Notes under the pieces: model-generated
The model's input: only the letters and a program-made list of their open reading frames with translations
The model's database searches: none
Told to the model about the DNA's origin: nothing
From: Bacillus sp. FJAT-42315
GTDB lineage: Bacteria; Bacillota; Bacilli; Bacillales; Domibacillaceae
Direction: 5' to 3'
DNA: 64,000 nt
Assembly: GCF_002797375.1 (NCBI RefSeq)
Contig: NZ_KZ454941.1
Span: 726,031-790,030, forward strand
Translations under genes and position numbers: made by a program
Part shown: positions 50,309-58,690 of the stretch, piece after piece
Layout of the letters: each line of letters begins with the position of its first letter
Position numbering within the stretch: position 1 is the stretch's first letter

Positions 50309-52018
50309 TTGCTCACACGCTTTTTTTCTTATTACCGACCGTATAAATGGTTGTTTATTCTTGATTTTGTTTCAGCGATTATTGTAGGGGTTTTAGAGCT
50401 TGCCTTTCCTTTAGCGGTCAATCAAGTGATTGATCGATTATTGCCAGAGGGCGATTGGGGCCTTATTTTATTCGCTTGTGTTGGTTTGCTGTTGATTTAT
50501 CTGTTGAATACAGGATTGCATTATATTGTGACCTACTGGGGGCATATGCTTGGGATTAACATTGAGACAGATATGCGTCAAAAGCTGTTTACTCATATGC
50601 AGAAGCTTTCATTTGGGTATTATGATAACAATAAAACGGGTCATAGTATTTCTCGTCTGACGAAGGATTTAGAGGAGATTGGCGAGGTCGCTCATCATGG
50701 GCCGGAAGATGTGTTTGTGGCAGTGATGACATTGATCGGTTCCTTCGCCTTGATGCTCAGCATTAACTGGAAGCTGGCTGTTTTGTCTTTTATCGTGATT
50801 CCGCTTCTTATTATTCTTGCGATTTATTTTAATAAAAAAATGACGGTCACTTTCCGCAAAATGTTTCAAAATGTGGCCGAGATTAATTCGAGAGTAGAGG
50901 ATAGTATCGGTGGTATTCGCGTCGTTCAAGCGTTTGCTAACGAGGAGTATGAGCAGGATAAGTTTAGAGAAAACAATGAAAGCTACCGGACGACAAAGCT
51001 ACAATCGTATAAAATTATGGCGCAAAACATTATGACTAACTACTTATTAATGAGAACGGTTACGTTGTTCATCTTATTGTTCGGGACATTTTTTGTCATT
51101 AGAGGAGAGTTAACGTACGGAGAGTTTGTTGCTTTCATTTTATTATCAAATGTTTTAAGTGGGCCAATTCAAAAGATTAATGCCGTCATTGAAAGTTATC
51201 CGAAAGGGATTGCTGGATTTAAGCGCTATACAGAAGTTATTGATACGGAGCCAGATATTCAAGATCATGAGCATGCGGTAGAGATGGAATTAAACGGGGC
51301 AATTCAATATAAAAACGTTTCTTTCGGTTATGAAGGTCTTGAACCAGTACTTAATCAGATTAGCCTATCTATTCAGCCAGGAGAGACGGTGGCATTTGTT
51401 GGTCCGTCCGGTGCTGGAAAAACGACGCTATGTAGCTTGCTTCCACGATTTTATGAGGTGCAGGGTGGAGCGATTTCGATTAATGGTCGGGATATAAGAG
51501 ACATTAAGTTATCCTCTTTGCGTAGCCAAATTGGAATCGTCCAGCAAGATGTCTTTCTTTTCTCAGGAACGATTCGCGAAAATATTGCTTATGGAGATTT
51601 ACAGGCGAGCGATGCTGACATTTTAGCGGCTGCCGAAAAAGCAAAGTTAGCGGACTTTATCGATGATCAACCACAAGGGTTAGACACGGTCATCGGTGAG
51701 CGAGGTGTGAAGTTGTCTGGTGGACAAAAGCAACGATTAGCGATTGCTCGTATGTTCTTGAAAAACCCACCAATCCTCATTTTGGATGAAGCCACTTCGG
51801 CATTAGATACAGAAACAGAAGTTGCTATCCAAAAATCATTGGAAGAACTGACAGAAGGAAGAACAACCCTCGTCATCGCCCATCGACTAGCTACGATCAA
51901 AAATGCCGATCGCATTCTCGTCGTCACAAAAGAAGGAATTGCCGAACAAGGCAATCATCACGAATTGATTGAGTCTAAAGGAATATATAGTCGACTGCAT
52001 CAAGCCCAGTTTGGGTGA
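50309..52018 (+). CDS. ABC exporter, fused permease and ATPase
   Basis: 569-residue half-transporter of the MsbA/BmrA type. Six transmembrane helices in residues 1-310, then the ATPase with Walker A GPSGAGKTTLC (near 370), Q loop, signature KLSGGQKQRLAIAR and Walker B ILILDEATSALDT, followed by the H loop VIAHRLAT. Works as a homodimer or heterodimer; substrate unknown. TTG 50309 with TGGGAGG. The stop codon lies inside copy 3 of the 38-bp repeat. Confidence 0.93.
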   Translation: MLTRFFSYYRPYKWLFILDFVSAIIVGVLELAFPLAVNQVIDRLLPEGDWGLILFACVGLLLIYLLNTGLHYIVTYWGHMLGINIETDMRQKLFTHMQKLSFGYYDNNKTGHSISRLTKDLEEIGEVAHHGPEDVFVAVMTLIGSFALMLSINWKLAVLSFIVIPLLIILAIYFNKKMTVTFRKMFQNVAEINSRVEDSIGGIRVVQAFANEEYEQDKFRENNESYRTTKLQSYKIMAQNIMTNYLLMRTVTLFILLFGTFFVIRGELTYGEFVAFILLSNVLSGPIQKINAVIESYPKGIAGFKRYTEVIDTEPDIQDHEHAVEMELNGAIQYKNVSFGYEGLEPVLNQISLSIQPGETVAFVGPSGAGKTTLCSLLPRFYEVQGGAISINGRDIRDIKLSSLRSQIGIVQQDVFLFSGTIRENIAYGDLQASDADILAAAEKAKLADFIDDQPQGLDTVIGERGVKLSGGQKQRLAIARMFLKNPPILILDEATSALDTETEVAIQKSLEELTEGRTTLVIAHRLATIKNADRILVVTKEGIAEQGNHHELIESKGIYSRLHQAQFG

Positions 52019-52055
52019 TGAGGTGCCTGTCACTCCCCGAAGTTTGTCGAAAAAG
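52017..52055. repeat. 38-bp dispersed repeat, copy 3
   Basis: Identical to copy 1 over its whole length and overlapping the stop codon of the ABC exporter gene, about 4 kb from copy 2. Its tail merges with the terminator stem that follows. Confidence 0.9.
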
Positions 52056-52095
52056 GAGAGTCGATCATGTGAAAAAATGATTGGCTCTCCTTTCA
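52051..52095. terminator. bidirectional terminator between the ABC exporter and MarR genes
   Basis: AAAGGAGAGTCGATCAT (52052-52068) pairs with ATGATTGGCTCTCCTTT (52077-52093, G-U pairs allowed). The minus-strand product ends in a T run from the AAAAA of the repeat, so it mainly serves marR. Confidence 0.75.
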
Positions 52096-52097
52096 TA

Positions 52098-52511
52098 TTA
52101 TTGATTTAACTTACTGTAAATGTGCAAGAGCTGTTGGCGCTCTTCGCTAGTCAGTTTTTCAAAAAGCTGTTGTCGGAGCTTGCTGCCTTCTTCTTGGGCT
52201 TTACTCAGCATAGCAACGCCTTCGTCGGTAATGTGTAAATAAAGAATGCGACGATCTTCTTCGTCGGCAAGTCGAACAGCCAGCTCTTTTTTGATCAGCT
52301 TTTCGGATAAGTGAGTGACGGAAGGTGGTGTTAAGCCGAGGCTTTTGGCAATATCAGAAGGTCGGCTTTTTCCATGTGTATTTAGGTGGCTTAATACGAG
52401 AATGTGAGAAATACCTAAGTTTTCATTAAACGTTTTATTCCAGTGGATAATCATTTTATTTGTCACTTGATCCATCGTGTGAATCAATTCAAAGATTGTT
52501 TCATTTTCCAT
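52098..52511 (-). CDS. MarR-family transcriptional regulator
   Basis: 137 residues using ATG 52511 (AGGG five bases upstream); an in-frame ATG at 52538 has no ribosome site. Winged helix with RPSDIAKSLGLTPPSVTHLSE as recognition helices (shortened) and the wing LADEEDRRILYLHIT, the DxR signature of the family. Co-oriented with and just downstream of the SDR gene, but a terminator lies between. It may control the SDR gene through the palindrome at 53348-53388. Confidence 0.9.
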   Translation of the reverse strand: MENETIFELIHTMDQVTNKMIIHWNKTFNENLGISHILVLSHLNTHGKSRPSDIAKSLGLTPPSVTHLSEKLIKKELAVRLADEEDRRILYLHITDEGVAMLSKAQEEGSKLRQQLFEKLTSEERQQLLHIYSKLNQ

Positions 52512-52557
52512 CGTATCCCTGCTTTCTAACGGTCTCATTCTATCATAGCATAATAAG

Positions 52558-52588
52558 GAAAAAGCCCTTGCAGAAAAGGGCTTTTTCC
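52558..52588 (-). terminator. terminator after the SDR gene
   Basis: GGAAAAAGCCCTT pairs with AAGGGCTTTTTCC around a 5-nt loop. On the minus strand the right arm provides the T run, closing the SDR transcript. Confidence 0.85.
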
Positions 52589-52594
52589 TCGTGA

Positions 52595-53326
52595 TTATTG
52601 AGCAGAGTAGCCGCCGTCAATGACTAATTCCGCTCCAGTAATAAAAGAAGCTTCATCGGAGGCTAAGTAAAGAGCGGCATTGGCGATATCCTCAGGTTGC
52701 CCTAAACGTTGTAGCGGAGTAGCCGCTTCCAATCGTTTTAGTAGTTCTTTCGATGTTTCTAACCCTTTCGTCATTGGCGTTTCGATGATTCCTGGGAACA
52801 GGGCATTGACGCGGATGCCTGAACGTCCGTAAAAAGTAGCGGCCGCTTTAGAAATTGCCCGAACGGCTCCTTTCGATGCAGAGTAATGGTTCAAGCCCAT
52901 GCCAATTTGTGCGGTGAAGGAAGAAATATTCACAATCGCACCTTGCGTTTGCTCCTGCATGTAAGGAGCGACATGCTTCATCCCAAGGAAAGGTCCGAAG
53001 CCGTTAATCGTCATCATCAGTTGCCAATCTTTTGTTGTAATGTCTTCCATCGCTTTTTCAGAAGAAATCCCCGCATTGTTAATGAGAATATCAATCTTTC
53101 CAAATCGTTCATAGACGTCCTTCGTTAATTTGGCCCAATCCTCATCTGAAGAGACATCGAGCTTCATGCCGTATACATTGTCTTTTAGACTCACCTTTTC
53201 TAACGCTGCTTCATTAATATCTGCAGCAATCACAATTGCACCTTCTTGACTAAAACGCTCCACCATTTTTTCCCCAATACCAGAAGCTCCACCAGTAATA
53301 ATGGCTACTTTATCTTTTAATCTCAT
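52595..53326 (-). CDS. short-chain dehydrogenase/reductase (glucose 1-dehydrogenase-like)
   Basis: 243-residue classical SDR. Cofactor motif TGGASGIGEKM near the N-terminus, NNAG in ILINNAGIS, catalytic Ser in VNISSFTAQ and Tyr/Lys in HYSASKGAV, and the final ASFITGAELVIDGGYSAQ typical of the family (shortened to pattern). Asp in AADIN after strand 2 suggests NAD rather than NADP. Substrate not predictable. Starts at ATG 53326 after AGAAGGATTG. Confidence 0.92.
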   Translation of the reverse strand: MRLKDKVAIITGGASGIGEKMVERFSQEGAIVIAADINEAALEKVSLKDNVYGMKLDVSSDEDWAKLTKDVYERFGKIDILINNAGISSEKAMEDITTKDWQLMMTINGFGPFLGMKHVAPYMQEQTQGAIVNISSFTAQIGMGLNHYSASKGAVRAISKAAATFYGRSGIRVNALFPGIIETPMTKGLETSKELLKRLEAATPLQRLGQPEDIANAALYLASDEASFITGAELVIDGGYSAQ

Positions 53327-53347
53327 CGTTCAATCCTTCTTTCTAAT

Positions 53348-53388
53348 ATATTATTTAAACATCTAAATATTTTACGTTTAAATAATAT
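53348..53388. promoter_or_regulatory. large perfect palindrome upstream of the SDR gene
   Basis: ATATTATTTAAAC (53348-53360) and GTTTAAATAATAT (53376-53388) are perfect 13-bp arms 15 bp apart, 22 bases before the SDR start. It looks like a repressor operator, and the neighbouring MarR is the obvious candidate. Confidence 0.6.
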
Positions 53389-53432
53389 CATACACGTTTT
53401 TCGTAAACAACATATATGTTTATACATGAAGA

Positions 53433-53459
53433 CTCCCACTTCAATGTTTGAAGTGGGAG
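53433..53459. terminator. hairpin downstream of the DUF3021 gene
   Basis: CTCCCACTTCA and TGAAGTGGGAG are perfect 11-bp arms around a 5-nt loop, six bases past the DUF3021 stop on the minus strand. The T run is weak, so termination is only probable. Confidence 0.55.
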
Positions 53460-53464
53460 ATCGG

Positions 53465-53896
53465 CTATGATAAGAATGTTTTATTCGCATTTTTAGACTT
53501 CTTAAGATGAAGATAATGGTTATACATCATGATCTTTTTATTGAAATGATAGATCAGTGGCAAGGAGATAATCATGATCATTAACGCAAACAGATAGACA
53601 GTGAGTTCAGACAATATGCTTAGACCGCCGAAAAAAACGTTGACGCTAAAATAAATGAGTAAAATAAAGAAATAAGTTAATCCTAGTTTGATTGAAAAAG
53701 GATAATCGGTGTTAGTCAGTACTTTGACATGGATGAAGAAGGAAATTGAGAACGAGGCCATAGCAATTAGAACGCTAGCGATATAATTTTCAGGGTTTGT
53801 CAAAATAGGCTGACCCAATATAATAAGAGCGATGCCTCTTATAAGTAAACCTGCAAAGGCCGACATAATCAGTGCTTTCATATAATATTTCTTCAT
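53465..53896 (-). CDS. DUF3021 membrane protein
   Basis: 143 residues with four hydrophobic segments and a basic tail (FNKKIMMYNHYLHLKKSKN). It matches the DUF3021 layout and follows a LytTR regulator by 8 bases; DUF3021 proteins are habitual partners of LytTR regulators and probably act as membrane-bound inhibitors or sensors for them. A second such pair is at 61476-62352. Confidence 0.82.
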   Translation of the reverse strand: MKKYYMKALIMSAFAGLLIRGIALIILGQPILTNPENYIASVLIAMASFSISFFIHVKVLTNTDYPFSIKLGLTYFFILLIYFSVNVFFGGLSILSELTVYLFALMIMIISLPLIYHFNKKIMMYNHYLHLKKSKNANKTFLS

Positions 53897-53904
53897 AAAT
53901 GAAT

Positions 53905-54444
53905 CTACCTCATACCTAAAAATTTTTTAAAATGTCCAACATGGTTCTTTGATACTTCTACTTCTTTTTTGGATGGATCAAATTTCAGAAGTAATTTTCG
54001 GTTGAACCAGGGGATGATCTTCGTGACGGAATCAATATTGACGATAAAGGAGCGGCTTACCTTGACAAATTTGTCAGAAGGTAAGCGCTCCTCTAATTGA
54101 TAAAGCTTTTCTCTCATTCGATACATCTGTGCGGCTGTATGACAAACTACAGATGAGCCATCTGCCTCGAAGAAGAGGATTTGATCGTGATGGATGACAT
54201 AATATTCTTCATTATGCATGCCAACAATTTTGGATGTGGCTGATTTAGAAGATAGCATTTGCAAAATATCGAATAATTTATTTGGATCACTAGGATTAAA
54301 AACGATACACGGGTTGAAGCTATGGTGAAGCCCATCTTCAACGATGTATAAATCGGCATCTTGAAACAATTCGATACCGAGCGATTCGATTTCTTCTAGC
54401 AATTGATTTCGTATGTCATTATTACAGATTAGACCTAGTTTCAT
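53905..54444 (-). CDS. LytTR-family DNA-binding regulator
   Basis: 179 residues from ATG 54444 (AAGGAG six bases upstream; an earlier in-frame start at 54462 is less likely). The first 85 residues have no receiver aspartate pattern; the rest is a LytTR domain (DQILFFEADGSSVVCHTA, FVKVSRSFIVNIDSVTKI, shown shortened). It overlaps the end of the Lnt-like gene by 23 bases and is followed by DUF3021, so all three form one operon. Direct-repeat binding sites were not identified. Confidence 0.85.
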   Translation of the reverse strand: MKLGLICNNDIRNQLLEEIESLGIELFQDADLYIVEDGLHHSFNPCIVFNPSDPNKLFDILQMLSSKSATSKIVGMHNEEYYVIHHDQILFFEADGSSVVCHTAAQMYRMREKLYQLEERLPSDKFVKVSRSFIVNIDSVTKIIPWFNRKLLLKFDPSKKEVEVSKNHVGHFKKFLGMR

Positions 54445-55915
54445 TATGACTCCTTGAAGCAAGCGATTTTTTTTGATCTCTGTATATGATGATTAAAGCA
54501 CCTATTAATGCGAGTATAACACAAATGACGAAGTACTTTCCGAACAGGGAATAGAGTGTTTTCGTACCTTGTGTAGGAACTTGGCCTCTCATGACCCAAT
54601 CGTCTGTATTGAAATGATTCATTTGTGATAAAACTTCACCTTTGTAATTCGTAATCGTAGACAGGCCGTTTACAGATTGCGTGACCGTATTAGCGCCATT
54701 TTCAATTCCACGCATATGACCGACGATCGTGTGATAAGGCGTCACTTCTTTCCAATCGGCTGATGGAATGAAAAGAGTATCCACACCTTTTTCCCCAACT
54801 TGATCAATAATGGACGGGAAATCTTTATCCCAACAGATGATTCCAGATAGTCTACCATATTCTGTATCGATAGAATGAATCTTTTTATCCCCAAGTACAG
54901 TACCTTCAAACATATTGCCGCCATATTTAAAATGTTCAATGGCAAGTTTTCCAGACGAATCAATCATATAGAGAACATTTTCGTTCGGTTCTTCTTCACG
55001 AGTAAGCACATAGGGGACGGCAATAATATATACTTGTTTATCTTTAGCAATCTCCTGTAGCCTTTTTAAATAAGCTGCTTTTTGTGTTTCATCAATGATC
55101 AGTGTTCCCTCTGAATGCACAATCATCTTTGCCCCATTTTCCGCTTCTTGAATCGTCTGAGCAATTAATTGTTCCATATTTTTTTCTGTTTCGTTCAGAA
55201 ATGTGTGAAGATCCTGTTTATGCAAATCAGGCAGTTGTGTAACTAGAGGGTCATCTCGGTCAACTGTATGAATGCCTGAAACCGCCACTGTTTTCACATC
55301 GGAGTCCGACATTACACGCACACTTCCGAATGTAAAGATGGCTATCAACACAAGCGACGTTCCGATGATGTACGTTCTTTTATTAACATGTGGATGGTCT
55401 AAAGTCAGCCAAAAGATAATCGATGCTGTCCAAGTGATGACAAACGTGATGCCGACTACCCCAATGACGGAAGCGAGTTGTGCGATGCTGAGAACTTGAT
55501 ATTGAGAATAACCAAGAACTCCAAAAGTGCCGTTTGGATTGAAGTACAAGTTCAAGTAATCAAGTAAAGCATAGGTGCTAGGAAAAATGAGCGTTGCTGC
55601 AAAGGATGTCGATTTCTTATAAGCGAGCTTCTGAAAAAAGAAGGGGAATGCGAACATCGATCCAGCAAGGGCAGGCAAGTATTCGAAAAACGGAATAGGC
55701 ACACTTGGAATCAAATGAAAGAAACTTAATTGATTACATATACCTGTCAAAACAATCAAGATGACTAAAGACTTACGCGGACTCAAATGTTTCGTTGCCA
55801 AGAAGAAGAAAATCGGATAGATCCAAGCGGCCGGAGCGATGAGAAACTTTCCGTTGCTTAGAACCATCAAGATGGCTCCTAATAAAAATAAGGTAATTGT
55901 TTTCATATGTTTCAT
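54422..55915 (-). CDS. apolipoprotein N-acyltransferase-like (Lnt/nitrilase) membrane protein
   Basis: 497 residues. About six N-terminal hydrophobic helices (to about 200) are followed by a carbon-nitrogen hydrolase domain and a last transmembrane helix. Candidate catalytic triad: Glu in IVHSEGTLII, Lys in IEHFKYGGNM and Cys in IICWDKDFP, the E-K-C set of Lnt. Firmicutes mostly lack classical Lnt, so an acyl-transfer role on lipoproteins is plausible, not proven. ATG 55915 is used because GGAAGGGAGAG lies within the earlier in-frame start. First gene of the LytTR-DUF3021 operon. Confidence 0.78.
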   Translation of the reverse strand: MKHMKTITLFLLGAILMVLSNGKFLIAPAAWIYPIFFFLATKHLSPRKSLVILIVLTGICNQLSFFHLIPSVPIPFFEYLPALAGSMFAFPFFFQKLAYKKSTSFAATLIFPSTYALLDYLNLYFNPNGTFGVLGYSQYQVLSIAQLASVIGVVGITFVITWTASIIFWLTLDHPHVNKRTYIIGTSLVLIAIFTFGSVRVMSDSDVKTVAVSGIHTVDRDDPLVTQLPDLHKQDLHTFLNETEKNMEQLIAQTIQEAENGAKMIVHSEGTLIIDETQKAAYLKRLQEIAKDKQVYIIAVPYVLTREEEPNENVLYMIDSSGKLAIEHFKYGGNMFEGTVLGDKKIHSIDTEYGRLSGIICWDKDFPSIIDQVGEKGVDTLFIPSADWKEVTPYHTIVGHMRGIENGANTVTQSVNGLSTITNYKGEVLSQMNHFNTDDWVMRGQVPTQGTKTLYSLFGKYFVICVILALIGALIIIYRDQKKSLASRSHNETRSNL

Positions 55916-56055
55916 GTCAAAATCTCTCCCTTCCAATGATGGGATCAGTATAGATGTTCAAGGAGAGACTTGTACTGATAAATATGTATAAGGAACAAAA
56001 CATACGATGAACGGGACAATTTTGTGGATAGAAATATCCCCCCCTTTTTCTCTCT

Positions 56056-56084
56056 TGACAAAAATCAGGAAATTTTATATAGTT
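56056..56084 (+). promoter_or_regulatory. promoter of the flavodoxin gene
   Basis: TTGACA (56056-56061), 17 bases, TATAGT (56079-56084): close to consensus. The Fur box begins seven bases downstream. Confidence 0.85.
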
Positions 56085-56090
56085 AGATCA

Positions 56091-56110
56091 ATAATGATAA
56101 TCATTATCAA
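56091..56110 (+). promoter_or_regulatory. Fur box
   Basis: 18 of 19 bases match the classical GATAATGATAATCATTATC box, and TGATAAT-C-ATTATCA (56096-56110) is a perfect 7-1-7 site. It covers the start of transcription, so Fur-Fe would block it. Confidence 0.92.
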
Positions 56111-56135
56111 TTAACTCATTGAAAGGGGCAGCTGC

Positions 56136-56603
56136 ATGTCGAAAACGATCGTCATGATTTATGCTAGTATGAGTGGAAATACAGAAGAGATGGCCGAGGC
56201 GATTGAAGCAGGTGTGAAAGAGGCCGGGGCCGAGTTACGAAAGATTGATATCAATGATGAACCAGAAGCACAAGTGCTTGAACAATATAGCGGAATTTTA
56301 TTAGGGGCTTATACTTGGGGAGACGGAGAGCTTCCGTATGAGTTTGAAGAGTTTTATGAAGAGATGAACGAAGTAGATTTAACCGGAAAAGTAGCAGCGG
56401 CTTTCGGCTCGTGTGATTCGATGTATCCGAAATATGGAGCGGCGGTTGATTTATTAATCGAAAAGCTAGAGGAACGGGGTGCTTCTGTTCCTCAAGACGG
56501 TCTGAAAGTGGAACTTACCCCAGAGGATGAAGATGTAGAAGCATGCAAGGAGTTCGGTCGGATATTTGCGAAGGAATTGCTTTTTACTAAACAGGAAGGG
56601 TGA
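56136..56603 (+). CDS. flavodoxin
   Basis: 155-residue FMN-binding electron carrier. The phosphate loop is YASMSGNTEEMA, the FMN-stacking loops hold GAYTWGDGELPYE and FGSCDSMYPKYG. Length is that of a short-to-middle chain flavodoxin. ATG 56136 follows GAAAGGGG. Placed under a near-consensus Fur box, it probably replaces ferredoxin when iron is scarce. The FbpA-like gene follows after 10 bases in the same transcript. Confidence 0.95.
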   Translation: MSKTIVMIYASMSGNTEEMAEAIEAGVKEAGAELRKIDINDEPEAQVLEQYSGILLGAYTWGDGELPYEFEEFYEEMNEVDLTGKVAAAFGSCDSMYPKYGAAVDLLIEKLEERGASVPQDGLKVELTPEDEDVEACKEFGRIFAKELLFTKQEG

Positions 56604-56613
56604 AGATAAAAAA

Positions 56614-56760
56614 ATGGTAAACTTTAACAACAGTAAAGAACATATGATTTACTGGTTACTAGATCGCCAAGTGTATAAGGCAGATGACGGCAGACATTTA
56701 TTCGAGCTATCTGCACAAGAATTACGACATTTAGTGGAAGAAATAGTCTATGTTTGTTAA
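56614..56760 (+). CDS. FbpA-family Fur-regulated basic protein-like
   Basis: 48 residues from ATG 56614 with GGAAGGGTGAAG upstream. The pattern MIYWLLDRQVYKADDGRHLFELSAQELRHLV (read: two helices around VYK-x-DGR-LFEL) matches the FbpA family of small Fur-controlled proteins, one of which acts with the FsrA RNA in B. subtilis iron sparing. Unlike FbpA this one is not strongly basic. Shares the Fur-controlled transcript of the flavodoxin. Confidence 0.75.
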   Translation: MVNFNNSKEHMIYWLLDRQVYKADDGRHLFELSAQELRHLVEEIVYVC

Positions 56761-56854
56761 GGGTAAAATAAGTGTGAATTCTTTAAAAAATTTGTTAAAA
56801 TAAAATGGTAATTTAGTAGTTTTCACCAAATGAAACCGAAGAAGGGATGATAAG

Positions 56855-57469
56855 ATGTTTAAGAAAATGGCTGCGGATGCGTTAGGTTTATCTGATATTG
56901 GAACGATTATTTCTCCGGCTGACTATGATAAAGCGGATGCCGATGATTATGTGATGCATGAGGACAACGAGAAGATTTATTTTTTAATTAAGACGAAGGC
57001 AGATGAGTATTGCTTTACGAATCTAGCGTTGATTCATGTGGATGGGGAAAGTGCCGTTTCGTCTAAGAGAACGTTGAAGCGCTATCCGTATTCCCAGCAT
57101 AAAATTTCTGGCGTTCTGTTAGAGACAGCTGGAAAAATCGATATGGATGTCGAAATTAAATTTATGATCGGCGGTCAGCATTTTGATATCGATGTGAGAA
57201 AAGACCAAATTGAGCAGCTGAAAGACTTATATAAATCACTTCTTCGCATTGCTGAGATTACGTATGATAATGGGTTGCATATGGATATGGCGACGCAAAG
57301 CTTAGATAAAGCAGCGATGATTTTGCAAAGCTCTAGAACGGATGATCAAAATTTAGCTGGTACGTATAAAGGATTAACAGATTTTAGCTTTGAATGGCTA
57401 ACATCTGCTCATAATAAGTATCATATTAAAGACTTCGGTCATGTGTTTGAGAAATATATTAATAACTAA
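56855..57469 (+). CDS. yvbH: YvbH-like bacterial PH-domain protein
   Basis: 204 residues. The N-terminal 125 residues form a bacterial PH-like domain (YVMHEDNEKIYFLIKTKADE, then VSSKRTLKRYPYSQHKI), and the C-terminal 70 residues the helical YvbH oligomerisation region. Matches B. subtilis YvbH in size and layout; that gene also lies near the gapA-eno cluster. Cytosolic; function unknown. ATG 56855 after AGAAGGGATG. Ends at a strong terminator. Confidence 0.85.
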   Translation: MFKKMAADALGLSDIGTIISPADYDKADADDYVMHEDNEKIYFLIKTKADEYCFTNLALIHVDGESAVSSKRTLKRYPYSQHKISGVLLETAGKIDMDVEIKFMIGGQHFDIDVRKDQIEQLKDLYKSLLRIAEITYDNGLHMDMATQSLDKAAMILQSSRTDDQNLAGTYKGLTDFSFEWLTSAHNKYHIKDFGHVFEKYINN

Positions 57470-57478
57470 ATGAGTGGG

Positions 57479-57517
57479 GGTACTGTTCGGATGGGTGAAT
57501 GAACAGTACCTTTTTTT
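57479..57517 (+). terminator. Rho-independent terminator (twin 1)
   Basis: GGTACTGTTC and GAACAGTACC are perfect 10-bp arms with a 12-nt loop, then seven T residues. Almost the same sequence ends the siderophore-binding gene at 59638. Confidence 0.93.
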
Positions 57518-57543
57518 ATTTGCTCAAGAAAGGAGAAGGTTTT

Positions 57544-58530
57544 GTGGAAACAAAGCAACTAAATCGATTTTTCCATAGTTTCTATCAACAATATACGGAA
57601 CAAATGCAGTTGTCCCAAACGTCAGATGGCATACAGGACTGGATTTATGTACCTGAATCGAAGGGTGGAGGAAGCATTCAAATCATTCCGCTTAGAAAGG
57701 GGCTGGAACTCGTGATTGCGGATTATCACATTCATGAGCAACAAATGCTAGATTTCCAATGCGATGTCCCGATGATTGAGTTGAGCTTTTGTTTAAAAGG
57801 AGCGAGCGTCTACACGTTAAATGGCAAAGAGGCACAAATGCGTGCCGATATTAGTCAGCTTTTCTTCTTTAAGGACGTGCAGATTAGACGAAGAAATAAA
57901 GCAGAGGAACATATGATTGTTCTAGAAATTAAGCTTTCCTTACAGGCGCTTGAAGAGTTGATGGCTGATGTACCTGACCACATTCGAGTCGATTTCTTTA
58001 AAATAATCGGTTCAGAAAGTGTCCGTTCTTTTTTAGGGGAGATCTCGCCTGCCGTTCAATTGATTTTACACCAAATATTAACATGCCCTTATCAGCATCC
58101 ATTAAAGAGATTATTTCTAGAAAGTAAAGTGCTCGAATTAATCACGATTTATTTTCAACAATATTTTTATGAATGGACGCAGTGCAAGAGCGCCTCTAGC
58201 CTCAAGGCTTCTGATGTGAAGAAACTTTATCAAGCAAGAGAGTTGTTAGTCGAGCAGATTGATCAGTCACTGACTTTAGTGGAGATTGCTAGAAAAGTTG
58301 GTTTAAACGATTTTAAACTGAAAAAAGGGTTTAAAGAAGTGTTTGGGCATACTGTATTTGGTTACTTGAGAGAACAGCGAATGAAGCAAGCGATAGTATT
58401 ACTACAAAAGAGGGAGCTAAACATCGGTCAAATTGCACTGACAGTAGGGTATACAAATCCTAGTCATTTTGCTGCGGCTTTTCGCAAACAATTCGGAGTG
58501 AACCCTAGCGAGTTCACTCGCGGACAATAA
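57544..58530 (+). CDS. AraC-family regulator
   Basis: 328 residues using GTG 57544 with AGGAG eight bases upstream; earlier in-frame codons lie inside the preceding terminator. The N-terminal 220 residues are a PchR-like sensing domain (MIELSFCLKGASVYTLNG), the C-terminal 100 hold two helix-turn-helices (LVEIARKVGLNDFKLKKGFK and IGQIALTVGYTNPSHFAAAF). It precedes a siderophore-binding lipoprotein gene with its own Fur box, and is probably its siderophore-responsive activator, comparable to Btr or PchR. Confidence 0.88.
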   Translation: METKQLNRFFHSFYQQYTEQMQLSQTSDGIQDWIYVPESKGGGSIQIIPLRKGLELVIADYHIHEQQMLDFQCDVPMIELSFCLKGASVYTLNGKEAQMRADISQLFFFKDVQIRRRNKAEEHMIVLEIKLSLQALEELMADVPDHIRVDFFKIIGSESVRSFLGEISPAVQLILHQILTCPYQHPLKRLFLESKVLELITIYFQQYFYEWTQCKSASSLKASDVKKLYQARELLVEQIDQSLTLVEIARKVGLNDFKLKKGFKEVFGHTVFGYLREQRMKQAIVLLQKRELNIGQIALTVGYTNPSHFAAAFRKQFGVNPSEFTRGQ

Positions 58531-58602
58531 GTTCAAGCTTTTAACATAATCCGTTTAAGGGTGGAAATGATCCGCTATTGGGTAGAGAATCATCGTTGAA
58601 AT

Positions 58603-58617
58603 TGATAATCTTTATCA
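58603..58617 (+). promoter_or_regulatory. Fur box before the siderophore-binding gene
   Basis: TGATAAT-C-TTTATCA is a 7-1-7 Fur site with one mismatch, inside a perfect ATTGATAA-TCT-TTATCAAT inverted repeat (58601-58619), 72 bases before the gene. Confidence 0.8.
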
Positions 58618-58690
58618 ATGAAGATGTTTTGAATCCTATGTACGAGTGGTTCAAAATACCTCATCATTACATAGAAAGTAGGTAAGGGTG

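Noticed and set aside
53433-53459. IS200/IS605-type end hairpin beside the DUF3021 gene
   Set aside because: A perfect simple stem at the end of an operon is better explained as a terminator; no partner end or transposase fragment nearby.
57499-57543. N-terminal extension of the AraC regulator
   Set aside because: Lies in the preceding terminator; GTG 57544 has the correctly spaced ribosome site.
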